This document shows, in pieces, positions 34,709 through 44,645 of a DNA stretch of 64,000 nucleotides. Where the stretch lies: assembly GCA_002307185.1 (NCBI GenBank), contig DBTT01000004.1:161994-225993 (forward strand), in the 5' to 3' direction. This stretch comes from Bacteroidales bacterium UBA1309 (GTDB lineage Bacteria > Bacteroidota > Bacteroidia > Bacteroidales > Dysgonomonadaceae). The notes beneath the pieces are model-generated. The model was given only the letters and a program-made list of their open reading frames with translations. It had not been told where the DNA came from and did no database searches. Positions within the stretch are counted from its first letter, which is position 1. Every line of letters starts with the position of its first letter. Position numbers and translations under genes: made by a program.

Positions 34709-36889
34709 TTATTTCCCTTGCAATCGGTTGATGGTTTTCTGCACCTCCCCGATTAATTTCGGATCAGTTTCTTTCGGCAAGAATTTATTTAATTCAGCGA
34801 TAATAAACGCTTTTCGGTAGGAATAATTATACCAGCCCAAAGCCTCTGCGGCAGCCAAGCGGGCAGCCACATCATCCCTCTTATCTGAAAGTACTTTCAT
34901 CAGTATCTCTGCCTCATCCGAAACCGGATTGTTGCGGAAACGGCTGATTTCCTGCAACCGGCTTTTCAACTTCTGCCTTTTGTCGGCAATCAATGTAAAG
35001 TCCTCTTTCTTGCTTTTATCGGTTGACCGTATATTTTCCAATGCGTTGTTTAGCCTGTCTTTCGAATAAAGCGGCAACGCACCAGCTTGCTGCAACAACT
35101 CATTTTCCAGCAAATCCAAGTTGAGCATCCGGTATCCCGAGGATATTTTGAAGGCTACGCGCTCGGAGGTGTTGTCGTTGAGAATAGATTTGGCGATGGC
35201 CGGAAGCAATTTAGGAGATCCGTTTTTGGTGCAAAACTCAAGGGCATATCTTCTCACCAATTCGTAGCTATCGGCAGTGGCTGCGGGCAAAACGTCGAGA
35301 AAGTCGTCGTTGTTCAACTCGGACAACAGCATCAGGGTTTCCATCCGGACAATCATGCTCGTTGATTCGACATAGGTCTTTTTCAACAAAGCGGAGATGC
35401 CGGAATAACGGTTGTCGAACAACACTCGCAAAGCTACAGCCTGCACATCGGGGTGAGGATTCGAGAGGTTGGTGAGCCAAAACTTTGTGTCGTTCTTCTG
35501 CGTGGATAGTGCTTCGTTGATGTCCAAATTATCCTTCGTGTTTTTGGCAAAATGAAACGTTGGGTCACCGAGAATATGAGTTTCCAGGAAATGAGTGTAT
35601 TTTCCCCATTCCCCGATGCGTAAACCATAATTCAGCAAACCGAGGAATTCGTCTGGCCATTTGTCCTGAATGGTATTCACGGTATTGCCTTGTGTCACAA
35701 TGGTTTTTCCATCGTTGAAGATGTATGCCCCGCCAATGTATTCGTCTTCGTAGAACGACCCGTTGTAGCAAGCATCAAACATCACGAAGCGGGCGTTGGG
35801 CTTAAGAGCGAGGATGTCTTCGACAGAAGCCTCCAACGATGCCTCCAAGGCTGAATCTTTGACAATGAAGGTGGAGTCAAAAGCTTCTTCGCACCAAGAA
35901 CGTGGCACATCCAAGTATTTCATATACGTGTTGATGGCTTCTTCTTTTGTCTTTCCTCTTTTCACGGCAGAAGCGACTTTGCTGCGCAAATATATTTTCA
36001 CGTTTTCGATGGCGGTGTTTGGCTCGCTTCCCGATTTGTATTCGCTGATGTATTGGCGGTCGTTTGAGCCGTGGTGATGAAACAGCATGATGTCGAGATC
36101 GGGACGTTGCACTTCGTTCAACCAATAAGGCTTCATCGGCCAATAGGTGTCGAAATCCATGAATTTGACAAAGCTACTGGTGTTGAATACGGTGGGCAGT
36201 TGCTCCCGTAGCGCCAGATGTTCGCCAGACCAAGCAACACGTGATTCAGAATTGTAGCCGTGTCCGCGGGCAACGGTGAGGTTGTCTATCACATTGTTTT
36301 TCTCGGATTTTTTGATTTCAACCACCTTTTTCAAATAATCACGGAGCTGGGTGTATTTGTCTTTTTTCCCTTTTTCCAACGGACGGATTCGGGCAGTGTA
36401 AATATCCGAATGGAGAAACTGCTGCGAATCGGAACGGAGAGAATAGTAGAAATAGAGCGGCTTAATGGAATCTTGCTTCAAAAAATTGAATTTCAATCCA
36501 AAATCGTCGTAGAACCTGTCGGACGCAATGCTGGAGCGTTGCCAATTCAGCTTTTGGTTCATTTTGAAAGCCGAGGTGAGGTGCTGCGCATCCCGCAACA
36601 TCGGGATCGGAATATCGCCAATGAACACCGCCCCTTCAATTGGGTTCTGCTTGAGCGAATACAACCTCTTCAGCTCAGCCTTGATGGAATCAGGTTGGTT
36701 CCATTTGTCGATAACGATATACGTTTTCAGGCCGTCGGCTTCCACCGAGGAGGCATATTGTTGCACTTCGGCCTTTGCTTCGGCATAACTTTTTTTGTCG
36801 ATAACGATGGCGAATCCGTGTTTGGAATAGGCCATGTTGGTAGTCGCAACGAATGCAACCACAAGAATTGTCAGTTTATGGAACTTCAT
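34709..36889 (-). CDS. C25-like (caspase-fold) cysteine peptidase with HEAT-repeat C-terminus
   Basis: 726 residues. Signal peptide MKFHKLTILVVAFVATTNMA. The N-terminal 450 residues resemble the gingipain (peptidase C25) fold: strand YIVIDKWNQPDSIKAELKRL, GAVFIGDIP, catalytic-type histidine in FHHHGSND (H273) and cysteine in FDACYNGSF (C374), spaced about 100 residues apart as in the caspase fold. From about 480 on are helical HEAT-like repeats (NPHPDVQAVALRVLFDN, VRMETLMLLSELNND, VAARLAAAEALGWY). No type IX sorting domain is evident at the C-terminus. It lies 343 bp downstream of the DUF6850 gene in the same orientation, the last gene of the FecI/FecR/TonB block. Identity as a peptidase is inferred from the dyad. 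Confidence 0.78.
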   Translation of the reverse strand: MKFHKLTILVVAFVATTNMAYSKHGFAIVIDKKSYAEAKAEVQQYASSVEADGLKTYIVIDKWNQPDSIKAELKRLYSLKQNPIEGAVFIGDIPIPMLRDAQHLTSAFKMNQKLNWQRSSIASDRFYDDFGLKFNFLKQDSIKPLYFYYSLRSDSQQFLHSDIYTARIRPLEKGKKDKYTQLRDYLKKVVEIKKSEKNNVIDNLTVARGHGYNSESRVAWSGEHLALREQLPTVFNTSSFVKFMDFDTYWPMKPYWLNEVQRPDLDIMLFHHHGSNDRQYISEYKSGSEPNTAIENVKIYLRSKVASAVKRGKTKEEAINTYMKYLDVPRSWCEEAFDSTFIVKDSALEASLEASVEDILALKPNARFVMFDACYNGSFYEDEYIGGAYIFNDGKTIVTQGNTVNTIQDKWPDEFLGLLNYGLRIGEWGKYTHFLETHILGDPTFHFAKNTKDNLDINEALSTQKNDTKFWLTNLSNPHPDVQAVALRVLFDNRYSGISALLKKTYVESTSMIVRMETLMLLSELNNDDFLDVLPAATADSYELVRRYALEFCTKNGSPKLLPAIAKSILNDNTSERVAFKISSGYRMLNLDLLENELLQQAGALPLYSKDRLNNALENIRSTDKSKKEDFTLIADKRQKLKSRLQEISRFRNNPVSDEAEILMKVLSDKRDDVAARLAAAEALGWYNYSYRKAFIIAELNKFLPKETDPKLIGEVQKTINRLQGK

Positions 36890-36959
36890 TTCATTGTTTT
36901 TATTTACGTGAACTCGACGGAGCTGTCGAATACAAACTATTTAACCACGGAATAAAAAG

Positions 36960-37175
36960 AGTCAAACGGAATTTTCTTTGTTCTCCGCAGGAAATTATTA
37001 TTTTATTCGCACAGAGAGATTTTCGATTTCCCTTTGCGATCTCGGCGTGTATTTTCCTTAGCGTCTTTGCCTGAAACTAATTTCATCCACGCAGAGAGCG
37101 CAGAGATTTTCGCAGAGGAAGCAAAGATTTTAAGTTCTTACTTTGCGGGCTTTGCGTGGGAGAATTTCTTTTTCA
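36960..37175. repeat. CTTTGCG / CGCAGAG-rich intergenic repeat
   Basis: In the 342-bp gap between the peptidase and the DUF6850 gene, several 8-12 base words recur: CCACGCAGAGAGCGCAGAGATTTT, TCGCAGAGGAAGCAAAG, CTTTGCGATC, CTTAGCGTCTTTGC, ACTTTGCGGGCTTTGCG. Words and their complements lie on both sides, giving an inverted arrangement. This resembles the widespread CGCAAAGACGC-type intergenic repeats in bacterial genomes. No ORF here. Confidence 0.55.
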
Positions 37176-37231
37176 CACACACAAATTTCACGATTCATCC
37201 AACTCTCGTTAATTATCAAAAAGCTTTCGGC

Positions 37232-38797
37232 TTAGAATGTAAATCCACATGCTGTGAACAAGCCCAAACGGTGAGGCTTGTTGAAATTTGTCGATTCAAT
37301 ATCCGCCTTCACATAATCTGCTTTTAGAGACAAATATATTGTGCCAGGAGCATTTCCAATCCTCGTTTTCTTGCTAAGCTTTAGCCCGATAACGCCTTGA
37401 TAATGGTTTGCGGTGAAGTATTCATATACCGGATAAGTCCACACATTTGCCAACGTGATTCCATTGAAATCGGAATTCGCCGACAAGTTGTGCTTATAGC
37501 CAATTTTAGCCGTCAGGTTCAGGGAAAAATATTTGGGGAGTTTTATCATCTTTGTTCCAGCCAGCGACAATTGCATATTGGAATATTTTTGCAAGAAATA
37601 ATCAGGCAGAAACTTGGTGTCTTCCTGCTCAAAGCCAACAGATCCTGACAAAGAATAATCCAGATAACCATCCTTCTCTTTCAGCCAGTTGTATTCGGCC
37701 TTTGAAATAATGGAAGTGCTTTTGTATTTGACCGATTTGTTGTAAACTTCCCACACAATTTGGGAGTCGGAATTTTTGACCTGCTTTTGGTCATACCACG
37801 TTCCCTTGTTGGGGCTATACTCTACGTTGAACTTGAATGAATGGCGGATGTCATTGGATTTGATTGAAAAGATATTGCCCAAGGACAAAGTAGATTCCAC
37901 GTAATCGCCGGATCTGAAAATACTTGAAGAAGATAAAAGTCCTGTAATGGACTCTTCGGAATTTTGTTTATACCCCAATTGGAATATATTCTCCAAATTA
38001 TTCTTTTGCCAATCGAACTGAATATTCCCCTCATACATATTCCCGTTGTAGGTTCGGGTATTGCTGGTGCCCGTGTTGAGATAGAAATTCCCTAAACCTT
38101 GGAAATAGAAAAACCTGTGCGTGATATTGGTTTCGAGCACTTCTATGGAGATATTTTCCTTGTAGCGTTCATACCTTGCGTCTATGCCGATGCCCCAATG
38201 CGATGTCCATTGGTAGCGTATTCCTGGGTGAACGGAAAAGCGCATGGCATCTATTGAAGGTCGCGGGTCGTTGTTGTCGGAAGAAGTTCCTCCAATGTAG
38301 GTGACGGCCAATCCCCATTGAAGACGGTCGTTCACAAAAGAAGAGGCTGCACCACGGATTTCAAACGATTCGTTGTCGTAGTTTCCCCCGATGCTATCTG
38401 TCAGCACAAAGGGATTGCGTGGCGAAAGCAGCAGCACGTCCTTCCATTTCTGTTGATGAAGCCTGCTGATGCCATAAGAGAAACCGCCGTAGAGATGAAG
38501 CTTATTGATTTGTTTAAAACCATCCACCCGGATTTTCCCATCGCCCTGCGACTGCGGATCGGAGATGTATTTGTAGCTACCAGTCGTGCAGTTATAACTC
38601 AACTCGGAATTCATCCCTTGTTCGTCTATGCGTGAAAAAGCAATTGGATTTGTTGTTTGCAACCAAATCTGTTTCTGTGGCAGCAAATCAAAATCCTTTG
38701 CGTAGCCAACGCTGTCAGTAACCTGTGCATTCAGAAAAGAATACACAGATGATGACAGTGTAACAAATAGGACTGCTGCTTTTAATAATGATTTCAT
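37232..38797 (-). CDS. DUF6850-family outer-membrane beta-barrel protein
   Basis: About 521 residues from the ATG at 38797 (MKSLLKAAVLF); upstream in-frame codons up to 38923 lie inside the preceding gene. Signal peptide MKSLLKAAVLFVTLSSSVYS. The rest is rich in alternating hydrophobic and polar residues with many aromatic strand ends (NITHRFFYFQGLGNFYLNTG, GYKHNLSANSDF) and ends in HRLGLFTACGFTF, a barrel-type final strand with terminal F. DUF6850 proteins occur with DUF4876 lipoproteins and TonB receptors; function unknown. Starts 23 bp after the DUF4876 gene, so same operon. Confidence 0.85.
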   Translation of the reverse strand: MKSLLKAAVLFVTLSSSVYSFLNAQVTDSVGYAKDFDLLPQKQIWLQTTNPIAFSRIDEQGMNSELSYNCTTGSYKYISDPQSQGDGKIRVDGFKQINKLHLYGGFSYGISRLHQQKWKDVLLLSPRNPFVLTDSIGGNYDNESFEIRGAASSFVNDRLQWGLAVTYIGGTSSDNNDPRPSIDAMRFSVHPGIRYQWTSHWGIGIDARYERYKENISIEVLETNITHRFFYFQGLGNFYLNTGTSNTRTYNGNMYEGNIQFDWQKNNLENIFQLGYKQNSEESITGLLSSSSIFRSGDYVESTLSLGNIFSIKSNDIRHSFKFNVEYSPNKGTWYDQKQVKNSDSQIVWEVYNKSVKYKSTSIISKAEYNWLKEKDGYLDYSLSGSVGFEQEDTKFLPDYFLQKYSNMQLSLAGTKMIKLPKYFSLNLTAKIGYKHNLSANSDFNGITLANVWTYPVYEYFTANHYQGVIGLKLSKKTRIGNAPGTIYLSLKADYVKADIESTNFNKPHRLGLFTACGFTF

Positions 38798-38819
38798 ATC
38801 AGCTATTCGTTGTGGTCTT

Positions 38820-40076
38820 TTACTCTTCCACAACGGAAGAGTGAACGAACGGGGCAGGAGTCTGTTCCAATAAGAAATCCTGTGTGGAATTGTTCGTATC
38901 CTTATAAAGGACTTTACCGTCAATAATTTGTTTCACTTTGCGACGCACAGACTTGCTCGTATAAGTGTTCAGCGTGTAAACATATCCTGCATCAAGAGAA
39001 GATGGAATTCTCTTGTATTGTTTCTTCTCATCGCTATTGACACATTCAACAGCATCGATGACGTAGCTTCGTGGAATCTGAAGGTATTTAACAGACGAGG
39101 TAGTACCCGGTTTCGTAGCAAAATTGCTATCGTCCGACGTGAATGTCGCAAGGCTCACATCATCCGGCAATTTAGCTATGATAACAGCCGGGCCAAACAC
39201 ACTCATGATGAAATCGTACGATGAGGTGCTTGTCGCGTACAACACACCAAGGTTTGGAACAGCCGCGGCATCGGCATCCTTGCCTCCATTGAGGTCGCCG
39301 ACATAAGTTTCCCAGGATGCGCTTCCAAGGTTTACAGGAGAATTGGCATTTCCCGCAGCATCTGATTTGTGATCAATCCCATCTTGGGCAATCACTGCGC
39401 TGGTTCGTGGCAACAAGGGGTGTTCTGTGCCTGTTCCCGGCACATAGAACGTGAATCCGTAAAGAGGCAACTTCTCCTGTAGCACACCGCTTGCATCAGA
39501 CCAACTTGAAATCGAATTGGATGTAATCGAATCTATCATGCTAAGGATCAATTTATCCAAATAAATAGTGTCGTCCGAATTATTGTAGATCTCAACAAAC
39601 TGATCAGAGTAATAAGACCCACTTGATGGTGTGAGCGAGCCTACATAATAGATCTCCTTGATGACAAGTCCTCCGGACAAAGTGCTGGCCGACAAATCGA
39701 TTGTCAAGGATTGATCTTTTGCAATCGTCGTGTTTTCGAGAATGCCGTTGAAAGCAAATTCTTCCGTTTCGGAGGCGATCGTAAATTTATACACACCCGA
39801 GATGAGGGAAAATTCGGCTACACCATTGGCATCGGTCGTCACATTGGTCGTGGTTCCCGTCTGCGCATTCAAGGCTTTCACTTCCACACCAGAGGCAAGA
39901 GTTTGAGTGTATCCGGTTGGATAATTAACCGTTATGGACACAGTATATTTTTTGGCTTCTTCATCGCTGCTGCATGATGAGAACGAGAAAGCCACAAGGG
40001 CGAGAACAAGCAATACAAAGACTTTGCCCCATTTCAAGGGAGATGCATGGTCAAAAAAAGACGATAGTAACTTCAT
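38820..40076 (-). CDS. DUF4876-family surface lipoprotein
   Basis: 418 residues. The long signal sequence ends VAFSFSSCSSD, a lipobox followed by acidic residues (SSDEEAKK), a pattern linked in Bacteroidota with export to the cell surface. An Ig-like/carboxypeptidase-regulatory-like domain (SGVEVKALNAQTGTTTNVTTDANG) is followed by a LamG/lamin-tail-like region (LVIKEIYYVG ... DQFVEIYNNSDDTIYLDKL) and the family's C-terminal part. It sits 28 bp after the TonB receptor gene, the position of SusD-type binding partners, so it is probably the ligand-catching lipoprotein of that receptor (inference). Confidence 0.85.
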   Translation of the reverse strand: MKLLSSFFDHASPLKWGKVFVLLVLALVAFSFSSCSSDEEAKKYTVSITVNYPTGYTQTLASGVEVKALNAQTGTTTNVTTDANGVAEFSLISGVYKFTIASETEEFAFNGILENTTIAKDQSLTIDLSASTLSGGLVIKEIYYVGSLTPSSGSYYSDQFVEIYNNSDDTIYLDKLILSMIDSITSNSISSWSDASGVLQEKLPLYGFTFYVPGTGTEHPLLPRTSAVIAQDGIDHKSDAAGNANSPVNLGSASWETYVGDLNGGKDADAAAVPNLGVLYATSTSSYDFIMSVFGPAVIIAKLPDDVSLATFTSDDSNFATKPGTTSSVKYLQIPRSYVIDAVECVNSDEKKQYKRIPSSLDAGYVYTLNTYTSKSVRRKVKQIIDGKVLYKDTNNSTQDFLLEQTPAPFVHSSVVEE

Positions 40077-40103
40077 AAACTATTTAATTGAATGATTAAA
40101 ATT

Positions 40104-43100
40104 TTAGAATTTATAATTAAGCTCTGCTCCAAAGTAGAAGCCAGTATTTCTGGATGTGTATAGCCCTGTTTTGTTGCTTTTTTGAATGGGATTCATCTTC
40201 AAAAAATTGTTTGTCATAAATGCCAAGGTGAAATTTCGTGAGAATTCCTTGGTTAGGCGGAGATTGAATTGTACGGCTGGAGCGAGGTTTTCCTCCACAA
40301 AATAATAATTGGAGAAATTACTCAGCATCGCCGAATACTTGGAATCTGTAGAATATTCCGTTTTCCATTCATGGAAAGCTCCAGCTTTATCAAAAAAACC
40401 AATGGGGTCCACATACCTCGTCTCGTCCATCCTTTTCAGAGCGCCTTCTCCATACACTCTATTCCCATCGGCATCATAATAGTACACCAGAGAATTGCCT
40501 TCGGCATCGTCCCATCTGTTTTTCTCCCGGTCGTTCCAAATAATCTGGGTCGAGAGAGATACTACCAGCTTCAATTCAGGCACATGCGTAATCATGCGGA
40601 CATTTGTGTTGAACCGTTGCATGATTTGCTTGTATCCAGCCGGCATCACCGCCAAATATTGATACCTGTTGCCCGCATTGTCTGTTGCCGAAACCTTGCT
40701 GTAGCTTGGGGTCGTTTTATATACATTTTGATATATCCATGCTCCGTCAATGACAAAGGAGGTGCGGATGGAATTTATTTTTGCGACGCTGACAACATAT
40801 TCTATCCCTTTTTTGACCACCACCTGGTTATTGGCGGGCGAATTGTAGGTGTAGATGGTGGTATCCATGGTGGTGCTTGCGGCGATCTTTTCGCCGTTTT
40901 CGTAATAATACACTTCTCCATTTTCCAGCACGGGAGTTTTTCCAGCACCTTCCGGGATCGTGAATTTTTGAAAAACAGAAAAATAAGGAAGAGGCGAAAA
41001 AGTGAAGCCATTCTTCAGCTTTTCGTAATATCCAGTGACCGAAACCGAAATTCCTTTCTTTTGGAGAGAGAAGCCCAATTCATTTTTTGTGCTTTGTGCT
41101 GGTTTCAAGTTGGGGTTGGATGTGTCTTGCGTTTTAGTCGTGATGACGGCCAACGAGCCGCTTGTGTCGTAAGAGTTGAAGCTTACGTCATCAAAATAGG
41201 CTTTGTCGAGAGATATATAAGAAAGGGTTGGCATTTTATACGCAATCCCCCATCCCCAGTGGAGGCTGAGTTTGTCCAACAACGAATTGTTATTCTTGTT
41301 CAGGAGCTGATATTCGGTGTTCCATCTGGGTTCCGCCCTGAAAAAATTCCTGGGTTCGACCTTGGTCAGCCTCATTCCCAATTGGCTTGTAAGCTTTGTG
41401 GAACTAATCCGTTTGGTGATTTTGTCCTCCACAAATAGCGAATAAGTTTTCAACGAAGGAATGTCTTTGTAGGCTCTTGGACGAATGCTGGATGCCAAAG
41501 TCAAAAAGGGAGGCCGCGACAAATCGTATTTCAATCCCTCGCCGCTGTTTCCGTTGATTTTCACTTCTACTCCTGAAATCAATGTATTCACGGCATCTCC
41601 CATCTGCTTGCTCAGCGTGCCTTTGAGTTTTGCGAAGACGTTCCATGGCTTTCCGGTATTGGTGTATTCGGCATAATATTCGCCCGGAAGGTAGTCGGCG
41701 GCAAAAACGCCATCCACATACGAAGTGGGATAGGGAACCACACCGCTTGCAAGCACCTGCAATTGTTTCACATAACTTTCGGAAGTTGCATAATCGCCCG
41801 TCAAGTTATACTCGAGCATCGTAATCCAGCTTTTCCTTAGAAGCCATTTCCCTTCAAATCCCCAGCGGTAGCCATTTTCCGAAGAGCGATACACCTCGTT
41901 CTGTTTCTGTTGAGGGTCGGATTTATTGTTGTCTATTGTCTGGTGGTACGAAAAACGAATATTCACGTCCAAAGGATTTGCCTTGCCAAAAAAGGTTTGC
42001 GAATAGCCAAAAGTTCCCGTCAGCCTTTTGTATCCGTTCGATTTGTACCTCATGTCATCATAAGCTTGTGCATAATCGAATCCTCCGTTTACAATTCCTT
42101 TTTGATTACGCAATTTGATTCCCCGGTATATACTTCCAATTTTTGTACTCGGGTCAATTTTTGATTTGACAGTCCAAGGTTGTTCTCCGATCTTTGTTTT
42201 GATGATGACAACTCCCGTGGTAAGGTCTCCATATTCGGAAGAAGGAATCCCTTTGATGACCTCCACCGACTCAATGTTGTCGGCGGATATTTCGCGGATG
42301 TCGGGCCCTTTTCCCGCTGTGCTCACAGGTGTCGAGATGAGGTTGCCCGCCCGTGCGGTGCTGAAAGTTTGCATATTGGAATTGTTCGAGATTTGTGCGC
42401 CGTCAATGATGACGACCGTACCCAACGCACTGTTGTCCGTAACCTGCTTTCCCGTGGAGCGGTCGTATAACTCGCGGATTTGAACTTGCCCTTGTTTTGC
42501 CAAACTCGGGTTCTGCGTCACTTGCCCGGGCAAAAGTTGGAACACATCTGTCAAGCTCTTTGCCTGGATGTGTTCGATGGCTTCGCTCCCGATTTTGGAA
42601 ACCGAGCCGAATTTCACTTCCGAGGCTGTCACGCTCACTTCTTTGAGGGAAAGACTTAGGGGAGACAATTTAATATTAAAATCATCGATGTCTGCGTTGA
42701 TTTCCTTTGAAATGTTTTTCTCCTGATAGCCTAAGATATAGAGCTTCATGGAATATTTTCCCGATGGAATTCCCCGCAGGCTAAATTTTCCATTTTCATC
42801 TGTTCTGGCCCAAATGTTCAGCTCGTTGATTGTCACTATCGCCATTTCAACCGGTTTTTTATCCAAAGAATCCACAACTACGCCCGAAACATGGAAGTTC
42901 CTCCCGGCTTCTTTTGCATCCTTGGCAGGTGAGGGAACCTTCTTTTTCACGGAAATGACGATGGTGCCATTGTCGGCCGAATAGGTCAAGTTGGTTTCTT
43001 CCAAAGCCTTGCTGAGGATTTCGCTGACAGGCTGGTTGGTTGCATTCACCGAGACAGCCACATTCCGGACAATGGCGGAATTGTAAAAAATCTTGTAGCC

Positions 43101-43274
43101 TGACTTTGATTTAATCTCGTTGAGCAATTCCGTCAAAGGGATATTCGCCTTTTGGATAGTTATACGCTGATTGATTGCGCTTTGAGCGAATGCACCTTGG
43201 ACGAGCAAGAGGCAAAAAAAGAATACAACAATTTTGAATTGACACTTATGCGTCAAGCAACTAATTAATTTCAT
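40104..43274 (-). CDS. TonB-dependent receptor with STN and carboxypeptidase-like N-terminal domains
   Basis: 1056 residues. Signal peptide (FFFCLLLVQGAFA), then the STN signalling domain (residues about 38-105: IPLTELLNEIKSKSGYKIFY), a carboxypeptidase-regulatory-like beta-sandwich (about 128-210), the plug (LTDVFQLLPGQVTQNPSL; IESVEVIKGIPSSEYGDLTTGVV) and a 22-strand-type barrel ending in aromatic FYFGAELNYKF. Takes up a ligand through the outer membrane with TonB energy. The STN domain couples ligand binding to the anti-sigma factor FecR, encoded just upstream, so the receptor should induce its own operon. Ligand unknown. Confidence 0.94.
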   Translation of the reverse strand: MKLISCLTHKCQFKIVVFFFCLLLVQGAFAQSAINQRITIQKANIPLTELLNEIKSKSGYKIFYNSAIVRNVAVSVNATNQPVSEILSKALEETNLTYSADNGTIVISVKKKVPSPAKDAKEAGRNFHVSGVVVDSLDKKPVEMAIVTINELNIWARTDENGKFSLRGIPSGKYSMKLYILGYQEKNISKEINADIDDFNIKLSPLSLSLKEVSVTASEVKFGSVSKIGSEAIEHIQAKSLTDVFQLLPGQVTQNPSLAKQGQVQIRELYDRSTGKQVTDNSALGTVVIIDGAQISNNSNMQTFSTARAGNLISTPVSTAGKGPDIREISADNIESVEVIKGIPSSEYGDLTTGVVIIKTKIGEQPWTVKSKIDPSTKIGSIYRGIKLRNQKGIVNGGFDYAQAYDDMRYKSNGYKRLTGTFGYSQTFFGKANPLDVNIRFSYHQTIDNNKSDPQQKQNEVYRSSENGYRWGFEGKWLLRKSWITMLEYNLTGDYATSESYVKQLQVLASGVVPYPTSYVDGVFAADYLPGEYYAEYTNTGKPWNVFAKLKGTLSKQMGDAVNTLISGVEVKINGNSGEGLKYDLSRPPFLTLASSIRPRAYKDIPSLKTYSLFVEDKITKRISSTKLTSQLGMRLTKVEPRNFFRAEPRWNTEYQLLNKNNNSLLDKLSLHWGWGIAYKMPTLSYISLDKAYFDDVSFNSYDTSGSLAVITTKTQDTSNPNLKPAQSTKNELGFSLQKKGISVSVTGYYEKLKNGFTFSPLPYFSVFQKFTIPEGAGKTPVLENGEVYYYENGEKIAASTTMDTTIYTYNSPANNQVVVKKGIEYVVSVAKINSIRTSFVIDGAWIYQNVYKTTPSYSKVSATDNAGNRYQYLAVMPAGYKQIMQRFNTNVRMITHVPELKLVVSLSTQIIWNDREKNRWDDAEGNSLVYYYDADGNRVYGEGALKRMDETRYVDPIGFFDKAGAFHEWKTEYSTDSKYSAMLSNFSNYYFVEENLAPAVQFNLRLTKEFSRNFTLAFMTNNFLKMNPIQKSNKTGLYTSRNTGFYFGAELNYKF

Positions 43275-43398
43275 ACTGGGCTTACCTGAATTTAGTTTTG
43301 CGATTGCGAATCGCAGGGAACAGCAGAAAGAAATGTACCCTAAGCGCGCAATCAGACAACCTTAAACATGTTCTGAATGATTGGAGATTACTTTTTAC

Positions 43399-44577
43399 TT
43401 ATTGAGCCGGAAGGATTTTGACTTGTCCCTCAGCGTTTGACACGAAACGTAATTCATTGGTTCTTTGCAAAATATCGACAATCTGAGAAATCGATTTGTG
43501 CCTGTTGATGAATCCCGAATAACGATTGGCGGCTATCGCAGGGTCAATGTCTATTTTTATGTTGTACCAGCGTTCGAGCATCCTGGCTATCGACGACAGC
43601 GATTCATTTTCAAAGGCAAACATGCCTTTCCTCCAAGCCAGATCCAGCTCCAAATTGGCTGTTTCCACGCTATATTTCCCCGAATTATGGCCTATCACAA
43701 ACTTTTTGGAAGGAGTCAACACGGCCAAAATCCCTCCATTATCCGTGTCCTCGATTTGCACTCTACCTTGAACGAGAGCCACAGAACTGGTTTGTTCATC
43801 CGAATAATTACGAACATTGAACGCCGTGCCTGTCACATGTATCGTACTACCTCCAGTTTCCACATAAAAAGGTTTTTCGGGATTATGAGCCACCTCAAGA
43901 TACGCCTCTCCATGTATGGTAATTTTCCTTTTATCTTTGTCAAAATGTGAGGGAAATTCAAGTTTCGTATCAGAGTTGAGCCAGACATGGGTTCCGTCTT
44001 CCAACACAATGTAATATTCACCTCCTTGGGGAACATACAGTTGGTTCATCTCAACGGGAGAAGGATTGGCTTGGTAGATTTCATTTCCTAAACTATCTGT
44101 AACAGAGATAATTCCATTCTTCGTTGTTACCTTTTTACTTTGTCCAAGCAAGATCTGGTGGCCATTAGTTGAAAGTATTGCCTGTGATTTTCCGGGCATT
44201 ATATTCTCTCCTGTAAAAGGCGTATAAATGGAGGATTTACTCGTTTTATTAAAAAGGAAACAGACAGAAATACAACACACCACGAATATTGCGGCAACTC
44301 CCGCAACCCATTGCCAGCGGTGTATGAACAAGCGGGAAACTTTTTTACCTCTTTTTTGTTGAAAGGCACTCCATTCGGCTTCAAAATCGATAGACTCATA
44401 AAATTCCAATCGGGAAGACAATGCACTCCCGTTCACCAGCTCATCAAACAATTCCCTGTTTCGAGCCGAAGTTTCGAGCCACTCCCTCAATTCCTTGGAA
44501 AGCAGCTTGTCTCTCCCATCAAGGTGTTCGCCGATTAACTGGGCAATATGAAGCGATATTTTGGTCTGTTTCTCCAT
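43399..44577 (-). CDS. FecR-family anti-sigma factor
   Basis: 392 residues, Bacteroidota type. A cytoplasmic N-terminal part (about 1-90) is followed by one membrane helix (WQWVAGVAAIFVVCCISVCFLF) and the FecR periplasmic domain (LYVPQGGEYYIVLEDGTHVWLNSDTKLEFP; GEAYLEVAHNPEKPFYVETG) and a C-terminal STN-like region (ALQ-type FAFENESLSSIARMLERWYNIKIDIDP). It holds the neighbouring ECF sigma factor until the TonB receptor reports ligand. Lies between the sigma factor and receptor genes (gaps 68 and 124 bp). Confidence 0.94.
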   Translation of the reverse strand: MEKQTKISLHIAQLIGEHLDGRDKLLSKELREWLETSARNRELFDELVNGSALSSRLEFYESIDFEAEWSAFQQKRGKKVSRLFIHRWQWVAGVAAIFVVCCISVCFLFNKTSKSSIYTPFTGENIMPGKSQAILSTNGHQILLGQSKKVTTKNGIISVTDSLGNEIYQANPSPVEMNQLYVPQGGEYYIVLEDGTHVWLNSDTKLEFPSHFDKDKRKITIHGEAYLEVAHNPEKPFYVETGGSTIHVTGTAFNVRNYSDEQTSSVALVQGRVQIEDTDNGGILAVLTPSKKFVIGHNSGKYSVETANLELDLAWRKGMFAFENESLSSIARMLERWYNIKIDIDPAIAANRYSGFINRHKSISQIVDILQRTNELRFVSNAEGQVKILPAQ

Positions 44578-44645
44578 TTTTCCACATTCTTCTACTAAAG
44601 GAACACAGGAAGCCGAAAAGGGGGTGATAGAAAAAATAAAAAAAA

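Noticed and set aside
40269..41438. 389-codon plus-strand frame inside the TonB receptor
   Set aside because: No protein features; the receptor frame carries plug and barrel sequence through the whole stretch.
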